DNA of 64,000 nucleotides from positions 23,903,501 to 23,967,500 of the forward strand of contig NC_057826.1 of the NCBI RefSeq assembly GCF_910594005.1, given 5' to 3'. Source of the stretch: Cervus elaphus. Taxonomy: Eukaryota > Chordata > Mammalia > Artiodactyla > Cervidae. Positions 46,720 through 58,262 of this stretch are shown here, one piece after another. Each line of letters opens with the position of its first letter. Position 1 is the first letter of the stretch. Made by a program: the position numbers and the translations under genes. The notes below the pieces were generated by a model. It saw nothing but the letters and a program-made list of their open reading frames with translations. It made no database searches and was not told the DNA's origin.

Positions 46720-46912
46720 TATGCACATATGGCTCATTTAAGGTTCACAACAACATTATAAAGTAGGTAGCATTATCACTCTCATTTACAGATGCGGAAG
46801 CAGAGGCAATGAGGGAATGGGAACACGGACCAGTCTCATTCAATTAAAAATAGCAGCACTGACATTGAGACAATCTGATTCCAAAGTCTATGCACTGAAC
46901 TGTTATGCATGA
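46720..46912 (-). repeat. MIR relic, antisense
   Basis: 'aaggttcacaacaacattat', 'tcatttacagatgcggaagc', 'caaagtctatgcactgaact' in antisense MIR order. Confidence 0.75.
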
Positions 46913-47029
46913 TTAAACATTAACTTATATTTTAGCTAATTGTTTATTAAACCAACACAACAAATATCTCTCTTCAAAAGGCAGTTCAATTATTTTCAAT
47001 TAGTATTTTTTATTTATCTCTAAAGTGTT

Positions 47030-48560
47030 GCACATTAAAAAGAATTCAGGAAATTTCTGGTCATGATGGAGTAACAAAGACCATATTCACTCACCTTCTT
47101 TAAACAACTATAAAACTGGACAAAATGAATCAATGGGTTTTAGACATTGGACAACAAGTAGCACTGGGCAGTGATCCCTGAAACCAGGGAAACAAATGCG
47201 ATGAGTTCTACTATTATGACAGCTTATTACTGGAGAGAGTTTCCAGACTGCAGCACAGGGAAGGGGAACCCAAACTGGAACTAGCAGTCCTGCTGAGATG
47301 AGAATACAGAGTTTGAAGTTTAGGCAGACCAAGGTGGCCAGAATATTCAGGGGAAAATACAGGTGAGGTGAGAATTTCATAGAAAGAGATCTTTACATAT
47401 CTGTAGAAGAAATTCTTTGAGTCTTTGGCTGAGTATTACCTACTCTTGCTTTTGAGAAAATTATATGAGATCACAGAAAGAACCTTGGAAGAGAGCAGGT
47501 AGATTTCCTAGGGCTGGGAATAGTTGGTGTTCTCACTGGCCGGCATGGTAAGAATTCCTAATACAAAGGGCCTACATCCAAAAATAATTCCCAGACATCC
47601 AAAGAAGCAGTAAATAATATCCATAATTGGGAGAAAAACCAATAGAAGCATATCTAGAAATGACAGAGATGATGGGTTTATCTGACAAAGTTATTAAAAT
47701 GCACATCTCTGTATGTTTGAGAAGGGAGAGGAAAACATGAAAATGATGAGAAAAAAGATGAAACATATCCCAGTTGAACTTCTAGAAATGAAAAATACAA
47801 TACCAGAAAAAAAAAAGATATAAAGGAACTGATAATTAGAACTCTGCAGCAAAAAAGATCAGTGAATGTGAAGATATCATAAGCATAACCCATCCAAAAT
47901 TAATCATACAGAGGAAAAACTCAGTAACAAGAGTGATTTCAGGGACTCCTTCAAGTGGTCTAATGTACATGTAATTGGAACAAGAAAGGATGGGAGTAAA
48001 ATATTTGAATAATAGTTACAAAATTTCCAAATTTAATGAACATGAAAATCCCACAGATCCAAGAAGTTCAATGTATCTGAAGTAATAGAAACTGAAGAAA
48101 ACCCCCAAGACATATCACAATCACACTACTGAAATCTAGTGATAAAGACAAAATCTTAGAGATAAACATTAAAAATGAATTAGATAAATAAATTGTTATA
48201 AAAATGGGAAAAATAAATGATAACAGACTTCTTGTTAAAAACAGTGCAAGCCAAAGAACAATGGAATATCTTTATAGTATGGAAGCAGAAAAACTAACCT
48301 AGGATTTTATGCCTTGCAAAAAATATTTTTCAAAAAATAAAGCCCCCAAAAGGCATATTCATAAAAAGAAAAACAGAACAAATTCATCACCAGCGGACTA
48401 CACTGCAAGAAATATAAAAGGAATTTCATAAAATAAAAGGAAAATGGAAATTCGGATCTACACAAAGGAATGAAAAGAACTGGAAATGGCAAATATATGA
48501 ATAAATATAGAAAAAAATTTTCCTCTTTAAATATACTACATGATGATTATTTTAAAATAA
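47030..48560 (+). mobile_element. Old L1 / HAL1-like LINE, ORF1-side region, sense
   Basis: 'tgaacttctagaaatgaaaa', 'cagtgcaagccaaagaacaa', 'taggattttatgccttgcaa', 'agcggactacactgcaagaa' follow the L1 ORF1 region order of HAL1/L1M elements. Heavily mutated; no frame. This element may continue at 49080 and 50860 after later insertions. Confidence 0.6.
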
Positions 48561-48636
48561 TAACAATGTATTTTGAGATTAATAATTTTGTAGAAATAAG
48601 ATATAGCACCACATTAACAATAAAATATTGAACCAC

Positions 48637-49072
48637 ATTTCCTGTAGTCATATGGATGCGAGAGTTGGACCATAAAGAAAGCTGAGCACCTAAGAATTGA
48701 TGCTTTTGAACTGTGGTGTTGGAGAAGACTCTTGAGAATCCTTTGGACAGCAAGGAGATCAAACCAGTCCATCCTAAAGAAAGTCAGTCCTGAATATTCA
48801 CTGGAAGGACTGATGCTGAGGCTGAAGCTCCAATACTTTGGCTGCCTGATGCAAAGAACTGACTCATTGGAAAAGACCATGATGCTGGGAAAAATTGAAG
48901 GCAGAAGGAGAAGGGGACAACAGAGGATGAGACGGTTGAATGGCATCACTGACTCAATGGACATGAGTTTGAGTAAGCTCAAACTTATTTTGAGGACAGG
49001 GAAGTCTGGCATGTTGCAGTCCATGGGGTCCCAAAGGGTCAGACACGACTTAGTAACTGGACTAAACTGAGC
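48637..49072 (+). pseudogene. BovB C-terminal end, sense, 5'-truncated
   Basis: Starts in the RT C-terminal domain at 'gtcatatggatgcgagagtt', equivalent to the YGCESW motif, with 'ELWCWRRLL'-equivalent DNA at 48708-48735. A frame of 112 codons (48732-49070) carries 'WTARRSNQSILKKVSPEYSL' and 'MMLGKIEGRRRRGQQRMRR'. Ends 'actggactaaactgagca'. No catalytic residues remain. Confidence 0.88.
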
Positions 49073-49299
49073 ACAATCGATGAAAGGGGAGAAATGGAAA
49101 TATGATGTGGTAAGATTCTTACAATATATATGAAGTGGTATAATATTATTTGAAATTACAGTATTGTAAGTTACAAATACATGTTTAAATCTGAGAATAA
49201 AGAAATTCCTACCAACTTAGAAAAAGGCTTTGGCCATGGTGAAAAGCAGACATCAGAATTAGCTTTAAACCTATTTAATCAATCAACAGCTCACTTTGA

Positions 49300-49930
49300 A
49301 ACAGAAGGCAGATGTCCCCACCCCCAGGCTAAAGCAATTGGAGATTCATCCTCTATTGACTAAAACTCCAAGACAAGAATAGCAGGACAATTAAGAGAGA
49401 AGGTCCTGTCCAGACCACATATTTCTTATTTTCAAAGTCAGGAGACCTTCCCAACCACACATATGCAGATAAGGCTCCTTGCAGGCCAAAGAGGGAGCAA
49501 TGTCAAGGGATGTTCTACCCAGACACCTTTCTGGTGAAATCTGTCTTGGCTAAGAGATGTGTGCACACACATGGAAGGATCTTGAGGTACACCAAATATG
49601 GACTGTGAACTAGGCAAATCAAATTGACTAACCAAAGGAAACCTGAAAGAAATACCCCATAAGAGTAATTCAAACTGCCACGAGGGAGTGACCACGGACT
49701 CTCCCTCTGAGTCTCCACACATACTGTACTCTTTTCCTCTTAATAAATACTTTACTTGCTTCACTACTTTTTGTCTTTGTGGAAATTCTTTTCTGCAAAG
49801 CTGAGGGACCAGGGCCCTTGTCACTGACCTCCGGTCCAGTGGCTAGAATCTGGTGCTTTCATTGCTGTGACCCAGCCCAATCTCTGGCTGGGAACCCAAA
49901 CCCCACTCCAAGCCGTTGCAGTCTGAGGCC
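49300..49930 (+). mobile_element. Probable solo ERV LTR, sense
   Basis: Seen: poly(A) signal AATAAA at about 49741 in 'cctcttaataaatactttac', followed by a GT-rich stretch ('ctttttgtctttgtggaaat') and a U5-like end 'ggtccagtggctagaatctg', 'tggctgggaacccaaacccc'. This layout is typical of ruminant ERV LTRs. Exact ends and target duplication were not resolved. No retroviral gene is adjacent. Confidence 0.55.
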
Positions 49931-50441
49931 ACCTGAGATCAACCTCAGTGATCATGCTTTCACAAGTCAACCAATCAGTGTCAGCCTCTCAGTACTGAAG
50001 TGGGTTAATCCAGGATGACCTCACTTTCATAAACATGACACTGAATGCCTACCAAGCAACAATAATTTCACCTAAGTAATCACATTTCTACTTCCGCCTC
50101 TCAAAGTCTGCCAATACTACACACTTCCCCAAACCAAATATAAAATCAGTAGTCTGTTTTGCACTGACATACTGTGCCTGATCAACACAGCTCTTCCTTT
50201 CTATTATCCTTTTATTTCAGGTATTGAATGGTGGTCTTATCTTTCCTTGACAAATCTAGAGCAACACACCAAACAAAGAAGTATAGCTAATAAGACAAAA
50301 TGAAGATAAAATGGGATCATAGAATATATTTGATTATTCTAAAATATTTTGATTATTCTAAAAGAAGACAGGCAAGAGAAAAAAAAAAAAACAAAGAAAA
50401 GATGGGACAAATAGAAAATAAATAGCAAGATAGTAGATGTA

Positions 50442-50657
50442 AAGGTCTCCCTGGTAACTCAGCTGGTAAAGAATCCGTCTGCAATGCAGGAGACCTGGGT
50501 TTCTATCCCTGAGTTGGGAATATCTCCTGGAGGAGGGCATGGCAGCCAACTCCAGTATTCTTTGCCTGGAGAATCTCCATGGACAAAGAAACTTGGCAGG
50601 CTACAGTCCATGGGGACACAAAGAGTCAGATATGACTGAACCACTAAGCAAAGCATG
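50442..50657 (+). mobile_element. Bov-tA SINE, sense, full length
   Basis: Head 'tctccctggtaactcagctg', body 'caactccagtattctttgcc', 'gacacaaagagtcagatatg', tail 'aagcaaagcatg'. Confidence 0.92.
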
Positions 50658-50693
50658 TGAATAATATCTCAATAAAATTGGAAGAAAAAATAT

Positions 50694-50824
50694 TTTGGAG
50701 AAGAAAATGGCAATCCACTCCAGTATTCTGGCCTGGAAAATTCCATGGACAGAGGATACTGATGGGCTACAGTCCATGGGGTTGCAAAGAGTCGGACACG
50801 ACTGAGCAACTGACACACATACAC
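50694..50824 (+). mobile_element. Bov-tA SINE 3' half, sense
   Basis: 'ggagaagaaaatggcaatcc', 'ccatggggttgcaaagagtc', tail '(acaca)n'. Lies 36 bp after the previous sense copy. Confidence 0.9.
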
Positions 50825-50859
50825 AGATGTAAAGCCAATGACTTCAATAATCATTAATG

Positions 50860-51300
50860 GTACTTAATGTGAATACTAGTTTATACAATCCAACTAAAAG
50901 GCAGAGGTTATCAGATTGGGTTAAAAATAAAGTCCCAATGATGTGCTCTCTAAAAGAGTCTAAACTCTAAAGATACAGATAAATTAAAAATAAAAGGATA
51001 GATAACAACAAATCTTGCAAATACTAATTTAAAGAAAACTGAAGTGATTATTATTAATATCAGATAAAGTAACTTTCAGAATAAGGAATATTATCATGGA
51101 TAATGACAAATGATTGATCATCCAGAGAGTGTAACAGTCCTAAGCATGCCAATGTATAATAAGAAATTCAAAATACATGATACCAAAACTTACAGAAATG
51201 ATAAGAGAAATAGAAATCAATAATCATAGTCAGAGATTTCAATATTCCTCTCTCAGAGTTGATAGAAGTAGATGGCAGATTATCAGGGTATAGAAGACTT
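50860..51300 (+). mobile_element. Old L1 / HAL1-like region, sense
   Basis: 'aaaaggcagaggttatcaga', 'tattaatatcagataaagta' and 'aggaatattatcatggataa' follow the region beyond ORF1 in HAL1-type elements. Confidence 0.5.
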
Positions 51301-52885
51301 TGTACACTACATGATACTCAACATGGAAAGTTCTAAAGAATCTCTGAAAAACTGCTAGACCTTATAAATAACTTTAGTAAAGTCACAGGATTGAAGGTAA
51401 AGATCTATTGTGCATACAGCTTGAAAAACCAATTGCATTTCTAGATACATTGACCCTCTTTTTGCACAGCAAAGGAAACCATAAATGAAACGAAAAGACA
51501 ACACACAGAATGGGAGAAACTATTTGCAAGTGAAGCAACTGACAATAGATTTATCTCCAAAACATACAAAAGCTCATGCAGCTCAATAACCAAGAAACAA
51601 TCTAGTCAAAAAATGGTTGGAAGATTTAAACAGACATTTCTCCAAAGAAGACATACGGATGGTCCAAAAGCATATGAAAAGGTGCTCAACATCATTAATT
51701 ATTAGAGAAATTCATACCAAAACTACAGTCAGATATCACCTCACACTGGTCAGAATGACCATCATCAAAAAAAATCTACAAACAATAAATTCCAGAGAGA
51801 GTGTTGAGAATAGGGAACCCTTCTACACTGTTGGTGGGAATGTAAATTGGTACAGCCACTATGGAGAACAGTATGGAGATTCCTTAAGAAACTTAAAACA
51901 TATGATCCAGCAATCCCACTCCAGGCACATACTTGGAGAAAACTATAATTTGAAAATGTACATGCACCTCAGTGTTTACTGCAACACTATTTACAGTAGC
52001 AAAGACATGTAAACAAATGTCCATTTCCAGATAAATGGATAAAAAAGATGTGGTACATATATATAATACAATGGAATGCTATTCAGCCATTACAAAGAAT
52101 GAAATAATGTCATTTGCAGCATCATAGATGGACTTATAGATTGTAATACAGTGTGAAGGAAGGCAGACAGAAAAGGAAAAATATTGTAAGACATCCCTTA
52201 GATGCAGAATCTAAAAAGAAATGATACAAATGAACTTATTTACAAAAGAGATACCGATGAACAGACCCTAGAGAATGAACTTATGGTTGCCAGTGGGGAA
52301 GAATTGGGGTAAGGGATAGTCAGGGAGTTTGAGATTGACATGTATACACTGCTGTATTTAAAATGGGTTACAAGGACTTACTGTATAGCACAGAGAATTC
52401 TGCTCAATGTTATGTGGCAGCTGGAATAGGAGGGGAGTTTGGGGGAGAAACTGTTGTTGTTCAGTCACCAAGCCTTGTTTGCCTCTTGGTGACTCCATGA
52501 ACTGCAGCATGCCAGGCTTCTCTGTCCTTCACTACCTCCTGGAGTTTGCTCAAACTCAAGTCCATTGAGTCAGTGATGCCATCCAACCATTTCATCCTCT
52601 GTCATCCCCTTCTCCTCCTGCCCTCAATGCTTCCCAGCATCAGGGTCTTTTCCAGTGAGTTGGTTCTACGCATCAGGTGGCCAAAGTATTGGCGCATTAG
52701 CCTCAGCACCAGTCCTTTCAATGACTATTCAAGGTTGATTCCCTTTAGAAGGAAGGGACTGTTTAGAAAGAATAAGGGAGAATGGATACATATATATGTA
52801 CGCCTGAGTCCCTTTGCTGTCCACCTGGAACTATTAGAACATTGTTAATTGGTTATACTCCAATGCAAAGCAAAAAGTTAAAAAG
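51300..52885 (+). mobile_element. L1 LINE, sense, ORF2 C-terminal half and 3' UTR, split by BovB
   Basis: ORF2 DNA ('actacatgatactcaacatg', 'tttgcacagcaaaggaaacc', 'ttggtgggaatgtaaattgg', 'gatccagcaatcccactcc') then 3' UTR ('ggttgccagtggggaagaat'). A 131-codon frame at 51617-52012 is a surviving ORF2 scrap. The end resumes after the nested BovB at 'aactattagaacattgttaa'. Confidence 0.85.
52449..52745 (-). mobile_element. BovB 3'-end fragment, antisense, nested in L1
   Basis: 'gttgttgttcagtcaccaag', 'cactacctcctggagtttgc', 'catccaaccatttcatcctc', 'cagcatcagggtcttttcca', 'catcaggtggccaaagtatt' in antisense BovB order. Confidence 0.9.
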
Positions 52886-53572
52886 CACAGAATAGTGGAT
52901 CTAAAATATATCTCAATGTATTTTATCAACTGATTCTTGACCAAAGTACCAATTTCAATTAGAAAATATAATCTTTACAGCAGATGCCTTAGGAAAAAAT
53001 ATCTATATGCAAAAAAGAATCCCTCAGGTGTGATTTAGAAGAGACTCACTGTGTGAATGGACAATTGGAAGCAAGATTCAGGGAGCTGGGAGCTTCAGAG
53101 GATGGTGTCTGGACAAGGTGTATTCCTGGCATATTACATCTCTAAGGTACATTTTTGGTCTCTCAAGTTCTGGGATGACATATTTCTGAAGACTGTTGTT
53201 CTTAAGTACATAGTATGTTACTTAGTTTGAGTTGAAAAGCTGCCTCTCCTCTTAACAGTTAACTTTTAAACAGTTAACTTCACCCACAATGCTTAAGCAC
53301 TTATTTTTAATAAAGAATATAGAAGAAATCTCTGATTGTATTTAAAAATATTTAACCTTTGGCTAGAGACCTGCATATAGAAAGGAGAGATGGGTTGACG
53401 ACACAGAGAAAGGTATATTTAGTATATTATCAGGTATAATTCTGGGTTTAGACATCCAACTTGTTTAATGGTCTAATAATGCATTAGCCATAGACTTAAA
53501 ATTTCAATACTTTGCCTAAATTTTCCTAATTCACTTTTCTCAGGGAATTTTTAGGGGTATTTTGGGGATAAA
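52886..53572. other. Non-coding, unassigned
   Basis: No named element recognised. Confidence 0.35.
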
Positions 53573-53649
53573 TATTGAGTTGGTCAAAAAGTTCATTCCA
53601 TAACATCTTATGGAAAATAACTCAAATGAACTTTTTGGCCAACCCAATA
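53573..53649. mobile_element. Mariner-type MITE with 25-bp terminal inverted repeats
   Basis: Left arm (53573-53597, 'ggtcaaaaagttcatt') and right arm (53625-53649, 'aatgaactttttggcc') are inverted copies, 23 of 25 bases matching. TA dinucleotides flank it as expected for Tc1/mariner. The 27-base loop makes a near-perfect hairpin in RNA. Non-coding: no transposase. Confidence 0.9.
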
Positions 53650-53654
53650 CATGT

Positions 53655-54152
53655 AATATAAAACCTATCATTTTAAACTGTGCAATTCTGTGGCATTAAT
53701 TACACTCACAATATTTTGCAACTATCACCACTATTTATTTTCAAAACTTTATCACCCCATCAGAAACTCCCTAACCATTCTCTCTCCCTGCAACTCCTCA
53801 TAACTTCAGTCTACTTTCTATCTCTATGAATTTGCCTTTTCCAAATATTTTATACAAGTGGAATCATACAATATTTATCTTTTTATCTCTGGCTTATTTC
53901 ATTTATTATATCATTCATTTCAGTCGTAAACCATAATGACCTTAAGGTTTATCTATGGTATAGCATGTATCAGAACTTTTATTTCTTTTTATGGCTAAAT
54001 AATATTCCATTATACTATGTTTTGTTGATTCATTTGTCTCTTAATTGTGAATAATGCTATAATGAGCACTGGTGTTCAAATATCTGTTTGAGTCCCTCCT
54101 TTCAGTTCCTTTGAGTGTACACCTAGGAGTGGAATTGCTGGATCATATGGTG
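53655..54152 (-). mobile_element. L1 (L1M-like) 3' end, antisense
   Basis: 'acctatcattttaaactgtg', 'cactcacaatattttgcaac', 'acaagtggaatcatacaata', 'agtggaattgctggatcata' in antisense L1M order. Confidence 0.8.
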
Positions 54153-54585
54153 ACAGGATGATTTTGTGAAAGCATAAATAAGGCACCACTGTTACAAAAG
54201 AATGAACATACAGAGATAAGCTTGAAGAAAATGACAAGAGCAAAGTCTGCCTATTAGTGCCCAATTGATTCTCCAATCTTCTTCTGTGCTTCTTACTTGG
54301 CAGAGCATACTGTTTAAACATGAAGTTTGCAGACATGTGGTATCTGAAAGCAGTTTTTGTGATGACCCTTCCTTGTGAATAGTTTATAAGTTAGCTACTT
54401 GCTCAAAAGTGATATGCCTATCTTTTCAAGCAGGAAAAGAGTAGAAGAAAATCATGACCAAAGTAGCTTCAGAGTAGTATGAATAACTCCTTCCAGTTTT
54501 CTCACACCTTTGCTCTTTTAGCACTGAAATTCCCACTGTTTTGGGAAATTCCTCATGCCTGGCAAACTGAGACAGTAAAACGTGT
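54153..54585. other. Non-coding, unassigned
   Basis: A minus frame through 54336-54160 starts MSANFMFKQYALPSKKHRRR and runs into antisense L1 sequence; no family recognised and no splice or A-tail evidence of a retrocopy. Confidence 0.3.
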
Positions 54586-54702
54586 AAAACACACACAGTC
54601 GTGTGTGACTCTTTGTGACCCCATGGACTATAGCCCACCAGACTTCTCTGTCCATAGGATTTTCCAGGTAAGAATACTGAATAGGTTGCCATTTCCTACT
54701 CA
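54586..54702 (-). mobile_element. Bov-tA SINE, antisense, head missing
   Basis: 'acagtcgtgtgtgactcttt', 'gtgaccccatggactatagc', 'gaatactgaataggttgcca'. Confidence 0.88.
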
Positions 54703-55541
54703 AATAAATACTGTTTACATCTTGGGAAAAATAGTGTGTAGAAGTTCTTTGAAAAAAACTTAGCAAAATGTCTGGTGACTGTAGTGCTAGTGTCTTAGAA
54801 GGGTGTTTGTGTGAAGTCTTCATATAATGCCTAAATCTCATATTTGTAATCAATAATTTCACATTAAAAAATTTTTTTCAAATAATTAGACAAACTTACT
54901 GATTTAATTTTGGTTTCTTTCTCTTCCCCGTCTTTACTTTGTTGAGTCAAGTGGCTAAAACCTGTGTTGCCAGGACAATTGCAAGGCAGGAACCCACTTC
55001 ACAAGAATCTAATCAGTTAAATGGGGAAGACTGCCTTAGGCAAGGCGCCGTGCTGAGCTCTGTAGGAAAAGAGCTGGTAACAGGTGAATCTCGGGATTTC
55101 CAGGTCAGATCCTGGATTATGGTGTTTACAGGCCACTAAAAAGGAATGACGCAATCTGTGTGTGTTGTATAACACAGCCAGCAGAGTCTGGGGCAAATAT
55201 CCTGCAAACACATGAGTATTTCTGCAGCAAAATATGTAAGGACTATAAATAGCATCCTAGCCATTCAGGTCAAGTTTGCAGACAGATGAATTATGAAAAA
55301 CTTTCAGTTTTAAGAGCACGGTGTGTTTTGTAATTGTAGATAAAAGACTGCATAGTTTTCAGCAAGTCATGCTAGTGTCTTTTGGGTTGAAATCATGAAA
55401 TATTAAAAAAATAGAAGAGAATTCAGGGATCATATTATCCAACTATTTTTACCTGCTAGGAAAGAATAATATTAAGTAAGCACTTAAGATGCCAGCTTTG
55501 CATTATCTCATTTAATTCTGCTTAGCCATCAGGGAGCCATC
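54703..55541. other. Non-coding, unassigned
   Basis: No named element recognised. A 5'-rich 'gaggaagcc'-free single-copy stretch. Confidence 0.3.
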
Positions 55542-55743
55542 TCCTTCCCCGGTGGCTCAGACGGTAAAGAATCTGCCTGCAATGCTGGAAATCTGGGTTC
55601 GATCCATGAGTCAGGAAGATACCCTGGAGAAGGGAATGGCAACCCACTCCAGTATTCTTGTCGGAAGAATCCCATGGACAGACGACCCTGGTGGGCTACA
55701 GTCCACAGGGTCGCAAAGTTAGAAATGACTGAGTGACCAACCC
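55542..55743 (+). mobile_element. Bov-tA SINE, sense, full length
   Basis: Head 'tccccggtggctcagacggt', body 'cactccagtattcttgtcgg', 'ggtcgcaaagttagaaatga'. The flanking 'agccatc' motifs (55525-55541 and 55751-55757) may be its target duplication. Confidence 0.92.
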
Positions 55744-56084
55744 ACATACAGCCATCACGTTAACAAATGTCAGCACTAGTTTGCAATCTGGAATCAGATC
55801 AAGATAATACTTAGGTAAATCAAATAAGGTAGGTTACTAAATGACACAGAGGGAAATAAGCATGATGGCAAAGCTCTCCAAAGAGACAGAAGTCTAAGCT
55901 TCAGGCTTTCCCCCAAAGGGCCCCACCAGTGGATGCACAGTGGTTGGTTGCTTAGTCTAAGATGACCTATTGATTCATGGAAGTAGTTCTTCTAAATATT
56001 CCATTTAAAAACAATTTTCCTGCTTGACTATATCTTCAGCTCCTCAGTCTCTTATTATTATAACCAGACTTTCTAATAGAAAAT

Positions 56085-56294
56085 AGCTAGCCTTTATTAA
56101 GTGGCTACTATGGGCCAGGTACATCATCACATTTTTAAAAAACTGAAGTATAATTTGTTTACAATGTTGTGTTAGTTATTGTTTTAATCCTTAACAGCAG
56201 TCAAGGTACACATTACCACTGCGATTAACAGATATGGAAACTGAGGTTTTGATAAGCTAAGTACCTTACCCAAGACTACACATAAGAGACATTA
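56085..56294 (-). repeat. MIR relic, antisense, holding a small L1 fragment
   Basis: 'gtggctactatgggccaggt', then an inserted antisense L1-like piece (56135-56185, 'actgaagtataatttgttta'), then 'ttaacagatatggaaactga' and 'taccttacccaagactacac', completing the MIR. Confidence 0.6.
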
Positions 56295-56305
56295 ACTGGG
56301 ATTTT

Positions 56306-56454
56306 TTTTCTACCTTTTTTTTTTCATATTCTTTTTTTTTTTGGCCATACTGTATGGCATGTGGGATTTTAGTTCCATGACCAGGCATCAAACCCATGCC
56401 CCCTGCATAGGAAACTCAGAGTCTTAACCACTGGATCACCAGGAAATCCCCTTT
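56306..56454 (-). mobile_element. CHR-type SINE, short form, antisense, with target duplication
   Basis: 'ggccatactgtatggcatgt' to 'aaccactggatcaccaggaa', with a T-rich left end (its A-tail). Target duplication actgggatttt at 56295-56305 and 56455-56465. Confidence 0.9.
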
Positions 56455-56528
56455 ACTGGGATTTTAATATGGGCTTGCTTTACTTCTATGGTGTACCTTT
56501 GAGATTTCACTTTAAGAAAAGTGCTCTT

Positions 56529-56688
56529 GGGCTCATGCTCAGTCGCTTTAGTCGTGTCCGACTCTTTGTGACCCTGTGGACTGTAGCCCCCCGGGCTCCT
56601 CTGTCCATGGGATTCTCCAGGCAAGAATACTGGAGTGGGTTGCCGTGCCCTCCTCCAGGGGATCTTCCTGACCCAGGGACAGAATAGT
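56529..56688 (-). mobile_element. Bov-tA SINE, antisense, head missing
   Basis: 'ctcagtcgctttagtcgtgt', 'caagaatactggagtgggtt', ends at 'ttcctgacccagggacagaa'. Confidence 0.9.
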
Positions 56689-57785
56689 GTTCTACAGAAG
56701 TCTAAACACAAGTTCTAGATAAATTAGAAGTTTATCTACATTATAAGGCAATACTTATTTTACAAACAAATTTTCTTAAATAGCAGGATTTTTTTGAAAT
56801 TAGTTTCCTTGGCATATTTTGCTTATTCATCATTAGTTAGTTACTTGATGGATAGTCTGGGGAACCATGACCAAATGTTGACCAATGAGAAATGAGGATA
56901 AAGAATTTCTGGAATACTAAAATAAAGCATGGGAAAAGTAGACTAAATATATTTCATTTTCCATAAATACATGTATTCCACAAGTGGATTGATTTGGGAT
57001 GGAAAGGTATTCTTGCCTAGGTGGGTAAGAGACATATTTTAGAAACCCTGCATTGAAAAGAACCCTGTCAGATGTCATTAGTTGAGTCACTGAACTGAAC
57101 TGAAAACTGGAGACATGATTTTTATTTACAAAAGGGGAAGACCAAGTAAACAGGTTATACTAAATGCTAAAAGTAAAGAAGTGCTGTTAAAACCCAACCA
57201 AAATGTTGTCATAATTATTTCTACTCTATCAAAGTCTTCAAACTTGAAGATCCTCTGCCCCACCCTGCTTTAATTACTTCTTATTTCAGATATACACACA
57301 GGACACCCAAGTACTACTGAAGAGGGACACTGATTAGAACCACAGAAAATTTAACAACACAGAATAATAAAGGATTAGTGGAAAAGATGTGATAGGGTCC
57401 ATCACAAGCGTGTTTTGAGTACATGAAAATTAGCTTTCTAGTGGAGGACTCTTCAGAAAGAATGTGGCAAAAAGAGATGAAAATGATGTGAAGGGAAATT
57501 CAAAAATAAACTTCTGCTTTAATAAACCCTTATGATCAGGTAACAAGATATATACACAATTAAATAAGGCCCAACCCCCAAGACATTAATTAGGCTGATT
57601 CAGGGAAGCAATTCTTCCTAAATACGCCATTCAAAATAATTTTCCAGCTTTACTTTTTCAGCTTCAATCTCTTGTATTACATCATTGCTTTTCAAATTGA
57701 AGCATTTGGTCTTATCATATTCATCATAAGCATGTCTTCACTCTCTTTTTACAGATCTCTCTACATTTTGATTGCTCTTTACCTA
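56689..57785. other. Non-coding, unassigned
   Basis: No named element. A short 'gagtcactgaactgaactga' at 57083 looks like a BovB tail scrap. Confidence 0.3.
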
Positions 57786-57787
57786 TT

Positions 57788-58008
57788 GTCGTTGTTGTTC
57801 AGTCGCCAAGTCGTGTCTGACTCTTTCCAACCCCGTGGATAGCAGCACGCCAGGCTTCCTTGTCCTTCACCATCTCCCAGAGTTTGTCCAAGCTCATGTC
57901 CATTGAATTGGTGATGCCATCCAACCATCTCATGCTCTGTCACCTTCTTCTCCTTCTGCCTTCAATCTTTCCCAGCATCAGGGTCTTTTCCAATGAATCA
58001 ACTGTTCA
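57788..58008 (-). mobile_element. BovB 3'-end fragment, antisense
   Basis: 'gttgttgttcagtcgccaag', 'catctcccagagtttgtcca', 'ccatccaaccatctcatgct', 'cagcatcagggtcttttcca'. Confidence 0.9.
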
Positions 58009-58087
58009 TATTCAAGTTTCTTCCTTTCATAACAGTAACCAGAACAAAAACAACATTAGCATTTGCTATTCGAGGGTTTCCTTTTTG

Positions 58088-58262
58088 CTAGAGTGTTATG
58101 TGCTCTATATAATTTATTCTCATTTAATCCTACAACAAGGAGGAAATGGGTTTCGAGAGATTATGTGATTATTTTCAAGGTCATGCAGATCTTAATGGTA
58201 AGGTCAGAATTTGAACAGAGGGCTCTGCTTGACTTCCAGTGTCATCACTCTTAACCATTGCA
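58088..58262 (-). repeat. MIR relic, antisense
   Basis: 'tctcatttaatcctacaaca', 'aaggtcagaatttgaacaga', 'gtcatcactcttaaccattg' in antisense MIR order. Confidence 0.7.

Noticed and set aside
54160..54336. Possible retrocopy on the minus strand beginning MSANFMFKQ
   Set aside because: Frame runs into antisense L1 sequence; no A-tail or target duplication; no parent gene recognised.
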